Assembly: GCA_036417435.1 (NCBI GenBank)
Contig: CM070919.1
Location: 33,472,318 to 33,536,317, forward strand
DNA: 64,000 nucleotides
Direction of reading: 5' to 3'
DNA from: Inia geoffrensis
Taxonomy: Eukaryota; Chordata; Mammalia; Artiodactyla; Iniidae
Positions 46,581 to 59,677 of the stretch are shown one piece after another. The stretch's first letter is position 1. The number at the start of each line of letters is the position of its first letter. Made by a program: the position numbers and the translations under genes. The notes beneath the pieces are model-generated. The model searched no databases, was not told where the DNA came from, and worked only from the letters and a program-made list of their open reading frames with translations.

Positions 46581-48649
46581 AAATACATACATATGCAAAG
46601 GTTCCAATTTTTTTATACCTAGAGTAACATAACCTGCATCTGACACTACAATTATAGTGAATAAAAATGATTCAATCCAGGCAGTCGAGAGCCTGAATTC
46701 TCAGAAAATAAGTTTTCTTCTTCGGATAGTTCAATCAATAATCATCTTTAATATGCATAGCTTTGTTCCATATACGTCCAATATCTTATTGCGGAGAGTA
46801 GGATTACTAACATAGGATTTGTACTAACCAATGTCTCTAAGCTGTTTTTATGAATATAGTCATGGTATCAGACTGTTTATTATCACTTGCTTCTCATAAA
46901 ATTATAGAGCATGAAATAAATTCCAATTGTTTGGATTCCCAAAAAAAGTGATTTCTCAGTAGATGCTATTAAAAAACAAAAGAATAAACACCATATCCTA
47001 AATTCTATTTCAGAATAAGCACTGTAGGTAAAGTAATTTCCTGTTGTTTGCCAAATGTAAATTTGAAATTCATGTAGTGACTGGATGGCATTTCTAGAGC
47101 TAGTCTTGTGAATGCTGAACTGTCAGTGGGACAGTGAACAAAATTTCAGCCTATAAAAAAAAAAAGAAAAACTCACAGACCTATTAACAAATTGAATGCA
47201 GTTATTTCAGTCAGAAACCTAACCAATTAAATAAATCTCTTTCTAACTCAATGTAATGATGGCTTTCATTTTAGTGCTTGTGTCACCCCTTCATTAGATA
47301 TTTTAGTTCGTGTCAAAAAAGTGACTTTATTAGATATTATAACCTATTTATATTAAGAATTATATTGAACATTTTAGTTGAGTATAGTGATGCATTAGCC
47401 ATGGCATTCCATTTCTGGTAATATTGTTGGTTAATCAAAATGAATGAAAAACGAAACTAACCTTTTCTAAAACAATGTATCTATCCCATTCAGAAAAGAT
47501 GGTTGCTACAATAATTTTAATATATTGATTTGATGTCTTCTTCCAGTTGAATTTGAATCAAAATCTTGAAAGTTTAGTTTCCATCATATCGTATAAGCAG
47601 TACATTAGTTTTAATTATGAAGAAATGGGGAAATTCCTCCATCCAACTGAATAGTAACTTATCAATCTGCTGCCCCGGACTAAAAATCAGAGTGTTTTTA
47701 TTTTTTCCATTGAGTTTACTTTTATTATTATAACTGGAGAATCATGAAGACTTCAGTCAAAGATATTAACATAAATCCAAATACTCTGTGCAAATTAAAA
47801 AATTTAATTTTTCCCAAACTCTGTAACATGAAAAATGTAAGAATACTGCAAAAGTTCAGGAAATCTGAGTTCACTGTAACTTCTTCATTTGATTAAGAAA
47901 TAAATCATGAGGACCTATTTATAATGTGATATTTCAGTCATCTGGGGTTTCAAAGGTTAATAAGATATATTCATTTTCCTCAGCGAGCTTAGAAACATGT
48001 GGAGATGATAGATATGCAGCTAACCGCACAATCAGATCTTTAGTTTTGAGCTTCTGAACAAAATATTTGTGGCACATCTGTTGGATGTGCTAATAGCAAA
48101 AATTCAACATAAAGAAAGCAAGCTCATTTCCCCTTCCTTGATCCTTAACCTACTCCCTAGCTCACACCTTCACCCCTGCTTTTGCTAACTTCACCTAAGG
48201 GCACCAATTTCCACCCAATCGTGAAAACTCAAATTTAAGGGATGGTCCAGGTCTCCACTTTTGCTATCAATAAGCTTAGCCAACAGTTTAACTGAATCCT
48301 ATTAAGTTAGATCTTTAATATCTCTCAAATTTCTTTTCACCTACCCATCCCTACAGCTGATTTCTTATTTTAGGCAGGTCCTTGTCCTGAATCTCGAGAG
48401 ACTACTGCAAATATTTTTTAAGCAATCTCTCTGGTCAACGTATTTCACCTCTTTCACATCGATTACTGGGAGAGTAATCAAGCCAAATTACAATTAAACT
48501 ATAGGTTTTTCCTTTTGTGAAACATTTAAGTAGAGCACCTATGCTATGATCTACTTACTTTTATTTCTCTAGTCTAATCCGTAATGCATGCCTCCGTTTG
48601 CACCTCAAACTTTAACGATTCTAAAACTTCTTGTTTGAAAAACAAAATA

Positions 48650-50400
48650 AACATTGGGGTGCATGTATCCTTTGCCATCTTAACAATATTAAGTCTTCCA
48701 ATAAATCAACATGAAGCATATCTCTATTAGGTCTACTTTTTTCAACAATGGTTTGCAATTTTCTTTTCATGTAGGTGTGGCACTTTTGTGTTTATTATCC
48801 CTGTTTTGTTTTTTTATTCTATTGTAAATGAAATTATTTTCTTAATTTCATTTTTCTTGGCCATTGTTAGTTTATAGAAATACAACTATTTTTATATTGA
48901 TCTTTACTATACACCTTGCTGAACTTGATAGGTCTAAAATTCCTTTTGAGGATTATTTATGGCTTCTGTATAATATCATGTCATTGTTAAATAGAAAATT
49001 GTTTCACTTCATAGCTTCCAATATGGATGGTTTTAAAATTTTTCTTGCTTTCTTGCCCTGGCTACAAGAAGTTCTAGTTCAATGCTGAACAGAAGTGCCA
49101 AGAGGAGAGAGATACTTGTTTTGTTCCTGATCTTAGGAGGGAAGGTTTAGTCATTTCACCATTAAGTATGATGTTAGCTGTGTTTCTTTTTTTTTGTTTT
49201 TCCCATAAATAACATTTATTAGAGTAAATAACTTCTGTTCAACTTTGTTGTGTTTTGTTTTGTTTTTATATCATGAAATGGTTTTGGATTTTGTTAAGTG
49301 CTTTCCCTACATCTACTGAGATGACCCTGTGGTTTTGTTATTTATTCTATTACTCTGATGTATTACATTGATTGATATTCATATGTAGAACCACCTTCTC
49401 ATTAAGGGATAATTGGTCATATAGCACATCATTATTTTTACCTGTTGCTAGATTCTGCTTACTAGTATTTTAAAGGATTTTTGCATTCATATTCGTAAGA
49501 CATATTGGTCTGTAGTTTGTGCTCTTTGTGTTGTCTTTGTTTTTGTTATCAGGATGATATTGACCTCATATAATGAGTTGGAAAATGGTCCCTTCTCATT
49601 TTCTTTTGTAGTTTGTGAAGGATTTGTGTTAATTCTTCTTTAAATGTTTGGTGGAATTTAACAGCGAGACTGGGCTCGGCTCTGCATTACAGGAGTATGT
49701 CTGATTACTAAATCAATATCCTTCATTGTTAGAGGTCTATTCAGATTTTCTATTTCTTCTTAAGAAAGTTTGGGTTGTTTTGTCTTTCCAGGAATTTATC
49801 CATTTATTCTAGGGTATCTAATTTTATGCCATACAACTGTTAATTTTATTCCCTTATAAATCCATTTATTTTGGTAAAGTAGGAAATAATTTTCCCTCAA
49901 TCTTTCCTTTTAATAATGTCTTCTCCTTCCTTTTTCATCAGTCTAGTGAAAGGTTTGTCAAATTGTTGTTCTTTTCAAAGAAAGAACTCGATTTCATTGA
50001 TTTTCTCTACCATCTTTCTACTCTCCATTTCATTTCATTTCACTATAATCTTTATTATTTCCTTCCTCCTGCGTGCTTTGAGTTTAGTTTCATCTTTATT
50101 CTGGTTACTTACATTGGAAAGTTAGGTTATTGATTTGTGATTTTCCTTCTTCGTAATATAGACATTTACAGCTACAAATTTCCCTCTATGTACTACACTA
50201 GCTTCCTCTCCAGCACTTTTAGTGTATTCCTTTTATATTTTCACTCATCATTTTCTAATTTAAACTCTGATTTCTTCCTTGGGCCACAGGTAATTCAGGA
50301 CTGTTGTTTAATTCCTACATATTTATGAATACCCAAATTCCTTTCAGCTATACATTCTAGTTTCATTACATTGTGGTTGGAGAACACATATACTAAAAAT
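48650..50400 (-). mobile_element. Old L1 ORF2 region, antisense
   Basis: A long antisense stretch of old L1 ORF2. Landmarks in order are acaatattaagtcttccaat (48684), a tagtttatagaaatacaact block (48868), the ttcttgccctggctacaaga block (49053), the gattttgttaagtgctttcc segment (49290), the ttcttctttaaatgtttggt block (49635) and ttgtggttggagaacacata (50372). Full of stops in both frames. Confidence 0.75.
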
Positions 50401-50404
50401 ACTA

Positions 50405-50995
50405 CAGCACAATAGTTATCAGCAAAAGCTTTGGAGTCAAACTGTTAGGCCTTAAAAGCTGGCCCTGGGGCTTCCCTGGTGGCACAGTGGTTGAGAATCT
50501 GCCTGCCGATGCAGGGGACACGGGATCGAGCCCTGGTCTGGGAAGATCCCACATGCCGCGGAGCAACTAGGCCCGTGAGCCACAACTACTGAGCCTGCGT
50601 GTTTGGAGCCTGTGCTCCGCAACAAGAGAGGCCGTGATAGTGACAGGCCCACACACCGCGATGAAGAGTAGCCCCCGCTTGCCACAACTAGAGAAAGCCC
50701 TTGCACAGAAACGAAGACCCAACAAGGCAAAAATAAATTAATTAATTAATAAATCCTACCCCCAACATCTTCTTTAAAAAAAAAAAAAAAAAAAAAGTTG
50801 GCCCTGCTACCTGGTGTGTAGGTAAACTTAGGAAAATATTTAACCTTTATAATCCTCATTTGTAAAATCTGAATCACATTAGTAGTGACAACACCATACT
50901 GCTTTCAGGACTAAATGAATTATATATGTTAAGTGTTTACAATATCACCAGGCAAAAATCAATCAATAAATGTTAAATATTATAAGTAACAGTCC
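50405..50995 (+). repeat. MIR SINE, split by a long-form CHR SINE
   Basis: The left piece 50405-50453 (aaaagctttggagtcaaact) is the MIR 5' region. The right piece 50807-50995 continues with ctacctggtgtgtaggtaaa, the aacctttataatcctcattt block and the end block tcaatcaataaatgttaaat. The CHR copy between them is the later event. Confidence 0.75.
50468..50792 (+). mobile_element. CHR SINE, long form
   Basis: About 325 bp. It shares the head (gggcttccctggtggcacag) and body with the short forms but continues past their 3' end with gcgatgaagagtagcccccg, cttgccacaactagagaaag and acgaagacccaacaaggc, then aaataaattaattaa repeats and poly(A). The TSD aaaagctggccctg (50454-50467) and aaaagttggccctg (50793-50806) match at 13 of 14. 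This is the fuller, older form of the family, from which the short forms lack the 3' part. Confidence 0.93.
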
Positions 50996-51324
50996 CTCAT
51001 TCAAGAATGAAACGTTTCCCTGAAACGTCTACCATTACTTCTAGTTCTACTCTAAGGACAAAAGAGAAGATATCTATACAGACTTGAAGATAATTGCTAA
51101 CTTAGCATATCATACTGTTTCAAGTTATCCCTCACTTTAGTTTTTTATTTATGAATAAATCCCAATTAGTCTAAAACACTCAAGGAATCTACCAATATTT
51201 AAACCCAGTCATCCTGGCTTGATTTTTGGCAATGCATATAAATTGTTAATAGCATTTCCATTTTTCTAGATATTTAGGGTATTATGATCATATATAAATT
51301 TTGTGAGACACATGAAGTGACACC
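50996..51324. other. No gene or repeat recognised
   Basis: Unassigned interval before the antisense L1. Confidence 0.4.
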
Positions 51325-52860
51325 TTTTTTTTTTCAGCTGAACTTTTTGTTTCGTGATAACTGAAGTTAACACACAGTTGCAAAAATAATACAGAGAGAA
51401 CTCATAGATCCATTATCAAGGTACCCCCAGTGGCAATGCTTTGCAAACCTATACTACAATATCACAACCAGGATATTGACATTGATACCATACAGATACA
51501 AAACATGTCCATCACCACAAGGATCCCTCATTTTGCTGTTATATAAATACACCCACTTCCCCCGCCCCGCCAAACCCACACCCTCATTAACCTCTGGCAA
51601 CCACTAATCTGTTTTCAACTTCTAATGTTTTATCCTTTCAAGACTGTTATATAAATGGAATCATACTGTACACTAACCTTGGGGATTGGCTTTTTCTCCC
51701 TTCTCATTCTTCTTTTATTGCTGAGTTGTACTCCATGATATGGATAAACAATCATGTTTAGGTTTTTGTGTCAACATGCAAGTATTTCTCTAATATAATC
51801 AGGAGTCCAAACATTGGTTCACAGATAAGAAACTGTCAAATGTTTTATAGGATGGCTATACTATTTTACATTCCCACCACCAATATATGAGTCATACAGT
51901 TACTCCACATCTTTGACGGTGTTTCCTGGTGTCATTATTTTTTGAATTATTATTTTAGCAATTTAAAAAAACATGTAGTAATATCTCTTTATAGTTTTAA
52001 TGAGTTCCCTAATATCTAGTTACACTAAACATCTTTAACATAATTATTTGCCACCTCTATAACCTCGTCAATAAAATGTTCACATTTTTGCCTACTTTTT
52101 TTTAAACTGGACCGTTTTTCCAATGTTGAGTTTTATGAGTCCTTAATATAGCCTAAATTCTAGTTTTCTGTTGTATATGTGAATTGCAATTATTTTCTCC
52201 TAGTCTATATCTTGAATTTTTATCCTCTTTACATGGCCTTACACAGCAAGTTTTTAATTTTGAAGAAATCAGTTGATCAAGTTGTCTTTTTATGGGTCAT
52301 GCTTTTCATATCAAATCAAAGAATGCTTTGTCTAGGCCTAGATCCTGAAGAAATATTTTTGCTCATAGATGTCCAATTGCTCCAGCACCACTTAGTGCAA
52401 AGGCTACCTTTCTGCCACTGAATTGCATTTGTACTCTGTGAATTAAATCATAGTCTAGCCATAGTCATGTGCGTCTATTTCTGAATTCCCTATTCTATTC
52501 CACTGATCTATGTGTCTATCTATCTCTATGTCAGTACTATAGAGTCTTGGCTACAATAACTCCTGAAATTGGATAGAATCATCCTCCTTCCTTTCTTCCT
52601 TTCCAAAACTGTTATAATTATTCTATTTCCTTTGCCTTTCCATATACATTTTAGAATTATCTTGTCTATATTTACAAAAGTGCCTTGCTGGGATTTGGAT
52701 AGAGATTATGTTAAACTTCTTCAATTTGGGGAGAACTGGCAACCCTACTATGTTGAATCTTCCATACTATGAAAAAGATATGTCTCTAGTTATTTAGATC
52801 CACTTTGATTAATTTCATGATTACTTAAAATTTTTTCAGTATAAAAAAACCTACACATAC

Positions 52861-53256
52861 TTTTTTTTTAGATTCCACGTATAAGTGAGACCATTTTTCT
52901 CTGACTCACTATTTCACTCAGCATAATACCCTCAGGTCCTATTCATACTATCACAAGTGGCAGGATTTCCTTCTTTTATTTACTTTTTTAATGGCTGAAC
53001 AGAGATGTAATAAACAACATGGTGACTGTAGTTAATAGAACTGTATTGTAGAGTTAAAAGCTGGTAAGAGAGCAGATCTTAAAAGTTGTCATCACAAGAA
53101 AAAAACTATAACAATGTTTGGTGACGAATGTTAACTAGACTTATTGTGGTGACCATTTTACAATATATAAATATATTGAATCATTATGTTATACACCTGA
53201 AACTAATGTTATATATCAATTATCTAAAAATTTTTAAATAAACTATTTAAAAAATT
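52861..53256 (+). mobile_element. L1 (L1MA-like) with twin-priming type inversion
   Basis: The first part (52861-52999) is the reverse complement of terminal L1 ORF2 / early 3'UTR (ttagattccacgtataagtg, ending in taatggctga). The second part (53000-53256) is sense 3'UTR (caacatggtgactgtagtta, then gttatacacctgaaactaat) with an A-rich end. The order 'inverted 5' piece, then sense 3' piece' is the known product of twin priming. About 130 bp that normally join the two pieces are absent. Inserted in the antisense L1M. Confidence 0.75.
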
Positions 53257-54192
53257 GTAGACTCCTAGGGCTTTTATACAAAGATGATCATGTTGTCTAC
53301 AAACAGAGACAGTTTAATTCTTCCCTTCTTATCTGTAGGTTCTTTCCTTTCCTTGCCTTACTGTACTAACTAGAACTTTCAGTACTCTGTTACATAATAA
53401 TGGTGAGAGCAGACATTGTCCCTCATTAGGAATCTTAGAAAGTATTTAGTAGTTCAACTTTAAGTCTAATGTTAGCTCAAGGCCTTTGCAGAAGCTATTT
53501 ATCAAGATGAGAAAATGACCCTCTGTTCCTATTTTTCTGAGAGTTTTTACAGTGAATGGGTGTTACATTTTGTCAAATAACTTTTTTGCATAAATTGATA
53601 TGATCATGTGATTTTTCTTCTTTTAACCTCCTAATATGATAGATTATGTTGAATGATTTCTAGTATCAAACCAGCTTCAAATTTGATATAAACTCAACTT
53701 GGTCATGCTGTATAAATTATTATTATATCGTGGTAAATTTTGTCTTGTTATGAATTTTTCATCTGTATTTATGATAGATATTAGTATTTCTGTCTGCCTT
53801 TTGTTTTTGGACTGTCTGTTTCTTGTTCTGGTATCAGGATAATTACAACTTTATAAAAAGGATTGGGAAGTGTTTCCTCCTCTTCTAGCTCCTGGAAAAG
53901 ATTGTGTAGGATTGGCTCTTCTTTACACATTTGGGAGCAGTATCCAAGAAAACCATTTGCATATAGAGTTTTCTTGTTGGGTTGCTTTTAATTACAAATT
54001 CAATTTCCTTAACATTTATATAATGAATCAAATAGTCTACCTTATGCCGAATGGCTTATGGTAGTTTGTGCTTTTCAAGGGATTGACCCAGTTCATATAA
54101 CATGTCAAATGTATGTATGCAGAGTTGTTCATAGTATTCTCTTATTATCCTTTTGATTTTTGCAGGGTATTGATATTCCATTTCATTTTTAT

Positions 54193-54405
54193 TTTTTTAT
54201 TTTTTACTTTTTTGGCGGTATGCGGGCCCCTCACTGTTGTGGCCTCTCCCGTTGCGGAGCACAGGCTCCGGACGCGCAGGCTCAGTGGCCACGCTCACGG
54301 GCCCAGCCGCTCCGCGGCATGTGGGATCTTCCCGGACCGGGGCACGAACTCGTGTCCCCTGCATCGGCAGGCGGACTCTCAACCACTGCGCCACCAGGGA
54401 AGCCC
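54193..54405 (-). mobile_element. CHR SINE, short form
   Basis: T-rich end, then the reverse-complement CHR body with gcggtatgcgggcccctcac and the reversed head ending at agccc (54405). The 16 bp TSD tccatttcatttttat is perfect at 54177-54192 and 54406-54421. Inserted in the antisense L1M. Confidence 0.95.
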
Positions 54406-54625
54406 TCCATTTCATTTTTATATTAGTAATTTGTGTCTTCTCTCTTGTCAACCTTGCAAGAAGTCTGTCAAATATATTGCTCTTTACAAAGAATTAGTTC
54501 TTTATTTCATTGATTTTCTCTATTGCTTTTTCGTATATAATTGTATTTATTTCGCTTTTATCTTCATAACTTCCTTCTGCTTGCTTTGACTTTATTTTGC
54601 TCTGCTTTTCAAGGTTCTTGAGGTA

Positions 54626-54977
54626 TGTTATGTGTATTTCCCCCCAAAATTCCTGCGTTAAAGCTCTAAACCCCCATGTAACTGAAGATGAGAAAGTAAT
54701 TAAGGTTAAGTGAGGTCCTAAGGATGGAGCCCAGATCCAGTGGAATTTGTGTCCTTCTGAGAAGAGCCACCAGAGAGCTTGTCCTCTGTCTCCATCACGT
54801 GAGGACACAAGAAGGTAACCATCTATAACCCAAGGAGAGAGCTATCATCAATCACTGACCGTGCTGGCACCCTGCTCCTGGACTTCCAGTCTCCAGAACT
54901 GTGAGCATATAAATTTTGTTTTTTTAAGCTACCCAGCCTGTGGTATACTGTTGTGGTAGCTGGAACTAACTGATATA
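54626..54977 (+). mobile_element. MLT1-like solo LTR (MaLR)
   Basis: Begins tgttatgtgtatttcccccc and ends in ctaactgatata, the TG...CTAATACA layout of MLT1 LTRs. It holds a ggacttccagtctccagaac block at 54880 followed by a gagcatataaattttgtt block that stands where the LTR's polyadenylation signal usually lies. About 350 bp, as expected. Subfamily uncertain (MLT1B/C-like). The L1 text resumes directly on each side. Confidence 0.75.
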
Positions 54978-55390
54978 AGGTGGAAGCCTAGATTACTGAT
55001 TTGAGATATTCCCTCTGTTCTTGTATATGCATTTCACACTATAAATTTAGCTCTCTCCGCTTCTTTAGCTGTATCCAACATATTTTAATATGGTGTGGTT
55101 TCCTTTTCATTCAGTTCAATGTGTTTTTTTCCTTCACCCAAACACTTTCATATTTCCAGATGCTTGTTTATTCAGCTCTAAGTCTGGGATATATGAGTCA
55201 AAGCAAAAACAAAAACAGGGATATCACTACCATATGATTCCCTGGGTCCCAAGGTCCCTATCTGATCTTCCTTCTTTCCCCAACTTTCAGAGTCTCCTTA
55301 TGACTGCTATACATATAATTTCAAGGGTTTTTATCGATATTTGTATTTAGCAAGAGAAATAGGGAAAATATGTCTACCACATCTTCCTGG

Positions 55391-56329
55391 AAGTAGAATT
55401 CCTGTAAAGTCTGTTTAAGCATAAAAAACCTAGTCATTTTTACTTGTGTTGCTACTGAGCTATAGTTTTTTTCATTCTGTACTTGTACAGTGAGGTTTTG
55501 AACCATATTTGAGAAATTCACATATATCCTTACTGAAATTGCTCCTTTCAGAATCAGCTCATTATTCCAACCAGAGATTTTAATGTAAATTTGTATTAGA
55601 TATCATAGTTGTGTTTTTCTGTAAATGTCACCTGCAAGTTTGATATTTTTCTATAGATTTATTCATATTGTTGAAAAAAATCTTGATAAAACTGAAGACA
55701 GAACTCCAAATAAAGCCATTACATACTGTGTTTCATCATTTACTTATTTTACACAAACAACCAACAATGGTTTTGCAATTTTTCCTAATGACCAGTTATT
55801 ATATAAACTAATGCTCCTAAAAATCTAATAAAACACAAGACTTAAAAAGAAAAAAAAAATTTACACCCCCTCAAAATTTTACATCTTGAGTCAGTGAGGA
55901 AAAGAGATGCTCTGCAGACGCATGCATGCACAGAAACACACACACACACCCTTTTAGAAAACATGGAGTGAATTACTCTTAAAATAAACCATATACAATA
56001 TGTAAATTATGATTGTTAAAGAAATATGAAGAAAAAGAGAAAAAGGATTCCTGAGATAGGAAAGAAAGTAGTACACATAGTTTGCTGATTGATAAACAGA
56101 GATTAGGTCTTGTAGTCTCATGATAGATTCTCAAGTGTGCAAATGTAGGAAAGAAACGTCTGATTTCTGAGAACTTTAATATTAGTGGTAATATTAGGAG
56201 TACTATTAGCCAGAGCAGAATGACAGTGTAATGAATATTATTAGAGTGGCCGCTTCCTGAAATTGAGGGCTAACATATACAGGGAATTTTATTATGATTT
56301 CTTTCAGGTGTGGTGAAATGAAATGGCAC
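55391..56329. other. No gene recognised
   Basis: Contains a short (CA)n at 55938-55950. No coding signature; unassigned. Confidence 0.4.
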
Positions 56330-56432
56330 TTTACACGATTGCTTAATTGAGAATTTATTGAACCGGATTCAAACCCAGAGCTGTCTCACTCCAAAGTACA
56401 AGTTCTTAATCACTATAGTATATTGCCTCCTC
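56330..56432 (-). repeat. MIR SINE remnant, antisense
   Basis: ggattcaaacccagagctgt at 56365, then tcactccaaagtacaagttc at 56386 and ttaatcactatagtatattg at 56406, the reverse MIR head with its tRNA-like B box (ggattcaaaccc). Confidence 0.75.
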
Positions 56433-57009
56433 CACATTGGCAATTTTATATGAGATCAACATAATGTGTTATACACGTTGTCTCTTGTATCAGAAGAGTT
56501 AGTGTGTGGTACTTTAGCATTTCTAAAAGACAGGATAGTCTGCATATTTTTTAATTAACATTTCCTCATTATGATTTCTCCAAACTGAGATTTTGATAAA
56601 TCTTCAGAGCGGTTAAACATATACTCCCTGGCAAACACTTGATTGAAAACTATTGAGAGGCACTCATTGAACACATATTCAGCTGAAGAGGATTAATACC
56701 CTTCCATGAAAGCTGAAGAGCCCAAAAATGAAAGCATGTGAATTGAAGTACATCCAACCTATGTTCAAAGATAAGTCTTTTGAACACTTTCAGGCAGGGC
56801 AGTCAAAATTAACCTCAGATAATGGTTTTGAATTTACTTTACTGAACAGTTGACTTGAGAATGAGCTCACAAAGTTCTGTTTCATACAGCAGGGCTGAAT
56901 TGGTTTTACCTTGCGTATTTCCTAATGCAGGTATAAACTGATGCCAGCCTGAGCCAACATAAAGATCTTAGTAAAGACCATGGAGAATTTCAAGGAAAAA
57001 AGAATCATC
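56433..57009. other. No gene or repeat recognised
   Basis: Unassigned AT-rich sequence. Confidence 0.4.
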
Positions 57010-57023
57010 AAGAATGTTAAGTA

Positions 57024-57225
57024 GGGCTTCCCTGGTGGCGCAGAGGTTGAGAATACACCTGCTGATGCAGGGGACATGGGTTCGTGCCCCGGTCCGGGAA
57101 GATCCCACATGCCGCGGAGCGGCTTGGCCCGTGAGCCATGGCTGTTGAGCCTGCGCGCCTGGAGCCTGTGCTCCTCAACGGGAGAGGCCACAACAGTGAG
57201 AGGTCCGCGTACCACAAAAAAAAAA
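57024..57225 (+). mobile_element. CHR SINE, short form
   Basis: Short-form CHR with head gggcttccctggtggcgcag, B-box-like ggttcgtgcccc and a short A tail. The TSD aagaatgttaagta (14 bp) is perfect at 57010-57023 and 57226-57239. A few private changes (cgcagaggttg in place of cgcagtggttg) mark it as a slightly diverged copy. Confidence 0.95.
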
Positions 57226-57239
57226 AAGAATGTTAAGTA

Positions 57240-59664
57240 ACACAGAAGAGTTTAAATAAGGACTGAAGAGTGCTCAATGGACTTGGTGATGAAAATCACT
57301 GATAATCTTAGTGAGAAAAGTTTCAGTGGAAAGTTGAGTACAGGAGTCAGATTAAAATGAGCTGAGTAGTGAATAGGAGGTAAAAATGTAGACTGGGATG
57401 ACGCGTTTCTCTTTTTAAAGCTTAGCTATAAAAAGAAAAGTTATGAGATCATGGCAGGATTCTTTTTAAGGAGTTAAAAACTTAAAGACACTTAGGTTCT
57501 CAGGGAGAGAAGCCAACTGAAAAGGAAAAGATACACAGTGGAGGAACTAGAAAACTGATGCACTTCTTTTGCAAAAATGACAGGAAGAGTAAATCTCCAT
57601 GGTACAGAGACATCAATTTGCTTTGCATAAGAAGTTTATATTTTTGGAAAAGGAAGAATGAAGCAATCAGGATGGACTCATACTAAGAGATAAATTGATA
57701 TACGAGTCAGTAACTCAAGGAGGCTACATGCCTGAAAACCTCTGTGTTATAGGAAGCCAAGTCATCATCTGGTCTTGAGAAGGACATGGGTGAGGTTGAA
57801 AGTATTAGAAGATATCTTTGCAAAGTTCATGATGGGATCTTGGAAAAACTGTAATGTCCCTTTGCCTTTTTCTAAGAGTCTCTGTAATTGAGACTGTGAT
57901 AATCAGAGTGATATAATCTACCACACTGTTTATTCTGCAATAACTGCTGGGGCAGTAGTAGTAAATGGTTAAAAATCCATGAGTTCTTTGGAGCTTTATA
58001 GGTAAGTTGTGCTTTCTGGACCTTATTATGGCCCCAGATCAACATTCCTATCCAGTTTCTCCACAGCTATTCATTAGTGAATTAGTTAATCACATATATG
58101 GTAATAAAATTGTATTTTATCTATTTGTACACTTTTCTTGGCCTATAATAATTTTAGGAGCTCTATTAAGAAAAGTGATAGTGGGGAGAGAGATCAACTA
58201 TGATTGCAGAACACATTCTATTTAAGAAATCTTAAAATGTGAATGGTGTGTCGCACGTATGCACACATAAGTCATGAAACAAGGTCATTCATTTATGATG
58301 TTCTTAGCGACACTGAACTTGAAAAACCCACCAAGCACTAAGCTCTTCTTGGCCAGGTCAAAGGGTTGCACTGTAAGGTATAATGCTTGAAAATCAAACT
58401 GACTTATAAGAAGTATATTATATGGTTACCAAGTTGTTGATAAAATGCTGGCAGTAGCATTTTAAACTCCTAATATAAACTTGTGAGTCATATTTTTACA
58501 TTCATTCCTTCCCTCTTTTTATTTTATCAATAGTTCCTTCACCTGGCCATCACATATTTTAAGTCACAAATTGCACTGCACTATTTACAGAGCAAGATCT
58601 CAGTGCTTCAGCTATTCCTGTGAAAGCACCTTTTCCAGGGACTCTGTAGTAACCCTTCATTCCGCCTAGGTATCTAGATAGTGCAACCAAACACCACACC
58701 AAATGGACCCACTACTAACTGAATTTAAATTATGGAACTGCTTTCATAACTGCTGACTCATCTATCTGAATAAGGAAAACAATATTTCTATAAATCAGAA
58801 TTAGTACATATTCCTTAGGGAATGGAATGCCTTAGTGAATGGAACTGAATGAATGTTTTGTGTCATTAGAAAGAATTACTAAAAAGTGTAACTTAAAGAA
58901 CAATCTCAATGTTAAAATAAAAGTTTAGCTGGACATAAAACGTCTTAGTACAATAGTAAATTAAATATATTTCATTTTCTTCATCATATGTGTGCTGAGA
59001 AAAGATAAACTGGAAGAACCGTCTGCATATAACCAAGTATTATCAAGGTTAGAGATTACCATCTTCTAAAATGCCTCCCTAGTTCCATTATTTTAATTAA
59101 AATGATTTGATATGCACCTGCACCTTGGACAATGCTCTCTTTACATCACTTAAATCTTTACATTATTAATATCTTTGTGTTTTCCCTAATGAGTCCCTTT
59201 CAATGTTAAATCAAACTGATTAAAAAAATTAAATGAATTAGAAATAAAAAAAATGCTTGAGAATGCATGTTCACTCATTAGATCTTATCATTAGCACTAC
59301 TTTCATCGAATTAAAAGAAAACTAATTTAATACTGAAACACACAAGTAGCTTGTTTGTGATGTTATATTTCTATGTCCTACAGTGCTAATTGGCTGCCTG
59401 TTGAGCCAAAGAAATTACCACAGGAAGGTCTAATATGTTTATTACTATTCAACTAGCAGCATTAAAAGGCCAGTATGTATTTATATACTCTGTTTAATAC
59501 TAAATGTAGTTATATAACAGAAGATCAGTGAGAGAAAAAATTGGCAAAGCAGGGGTCAATATAATGATCTGATTTTCATGGGGTCCTAGTTACTCTCTGG
59601 TCACCAATCTGGCACCTTCAGAAGATACCGCTTTTACACCCACAGGGTACTGTTTAGCACACTT
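57240..59664. other. Repeat-poor, no gene recognised
   Basis: About 2.4 kb without recognised elements. Frames up to 72 aa (58007-58225) lack any family signature. Confidence 0.4.
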
Positions 59665-59677
59665 AAGAGCAACTTAA

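Larger units (their letters stand above)
45426..48649. other. Repeat-poor, no gene recognised
   Basis: About 3.2 kb with only an (AT)n microsatellite and a MIR-like remnant (listed separately). No frame over 67 aa. Confidence 0.4.
51325..55225 (-). mobile_element. Old L1 (L1M), antisense, with three insertions
   Basis: Starts with poly(T) at 51325 and the antisense 3'UTR (aacacacagttgcaaaaata at 51370), continues through terminal ORF2 (ctgagttgtactccatgata at 51721) and central ORF2 (ctagagtcttggctac-type text at 52540, the cttcaatttggggagaactg block at 52719, gtcttgttatgaatttttca near 53743) and reaches the RT region at 54980-55200 (tggaagcctagattactgat). Interrupted by an inverted L1 at 52861-53256, a CHR SINE at 54193-54405 and an MLT1-like LTR at 54626-54977. 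The 5' boundary is uncertain and could extend to about 55390. Confidence 0.75.

Noticed and set aside
54113..54589. 158 aa plus-strand open frame
   Set aside because: Antisense L1 on both sides with a SINE in the middle; the same SINE-derived peptide.
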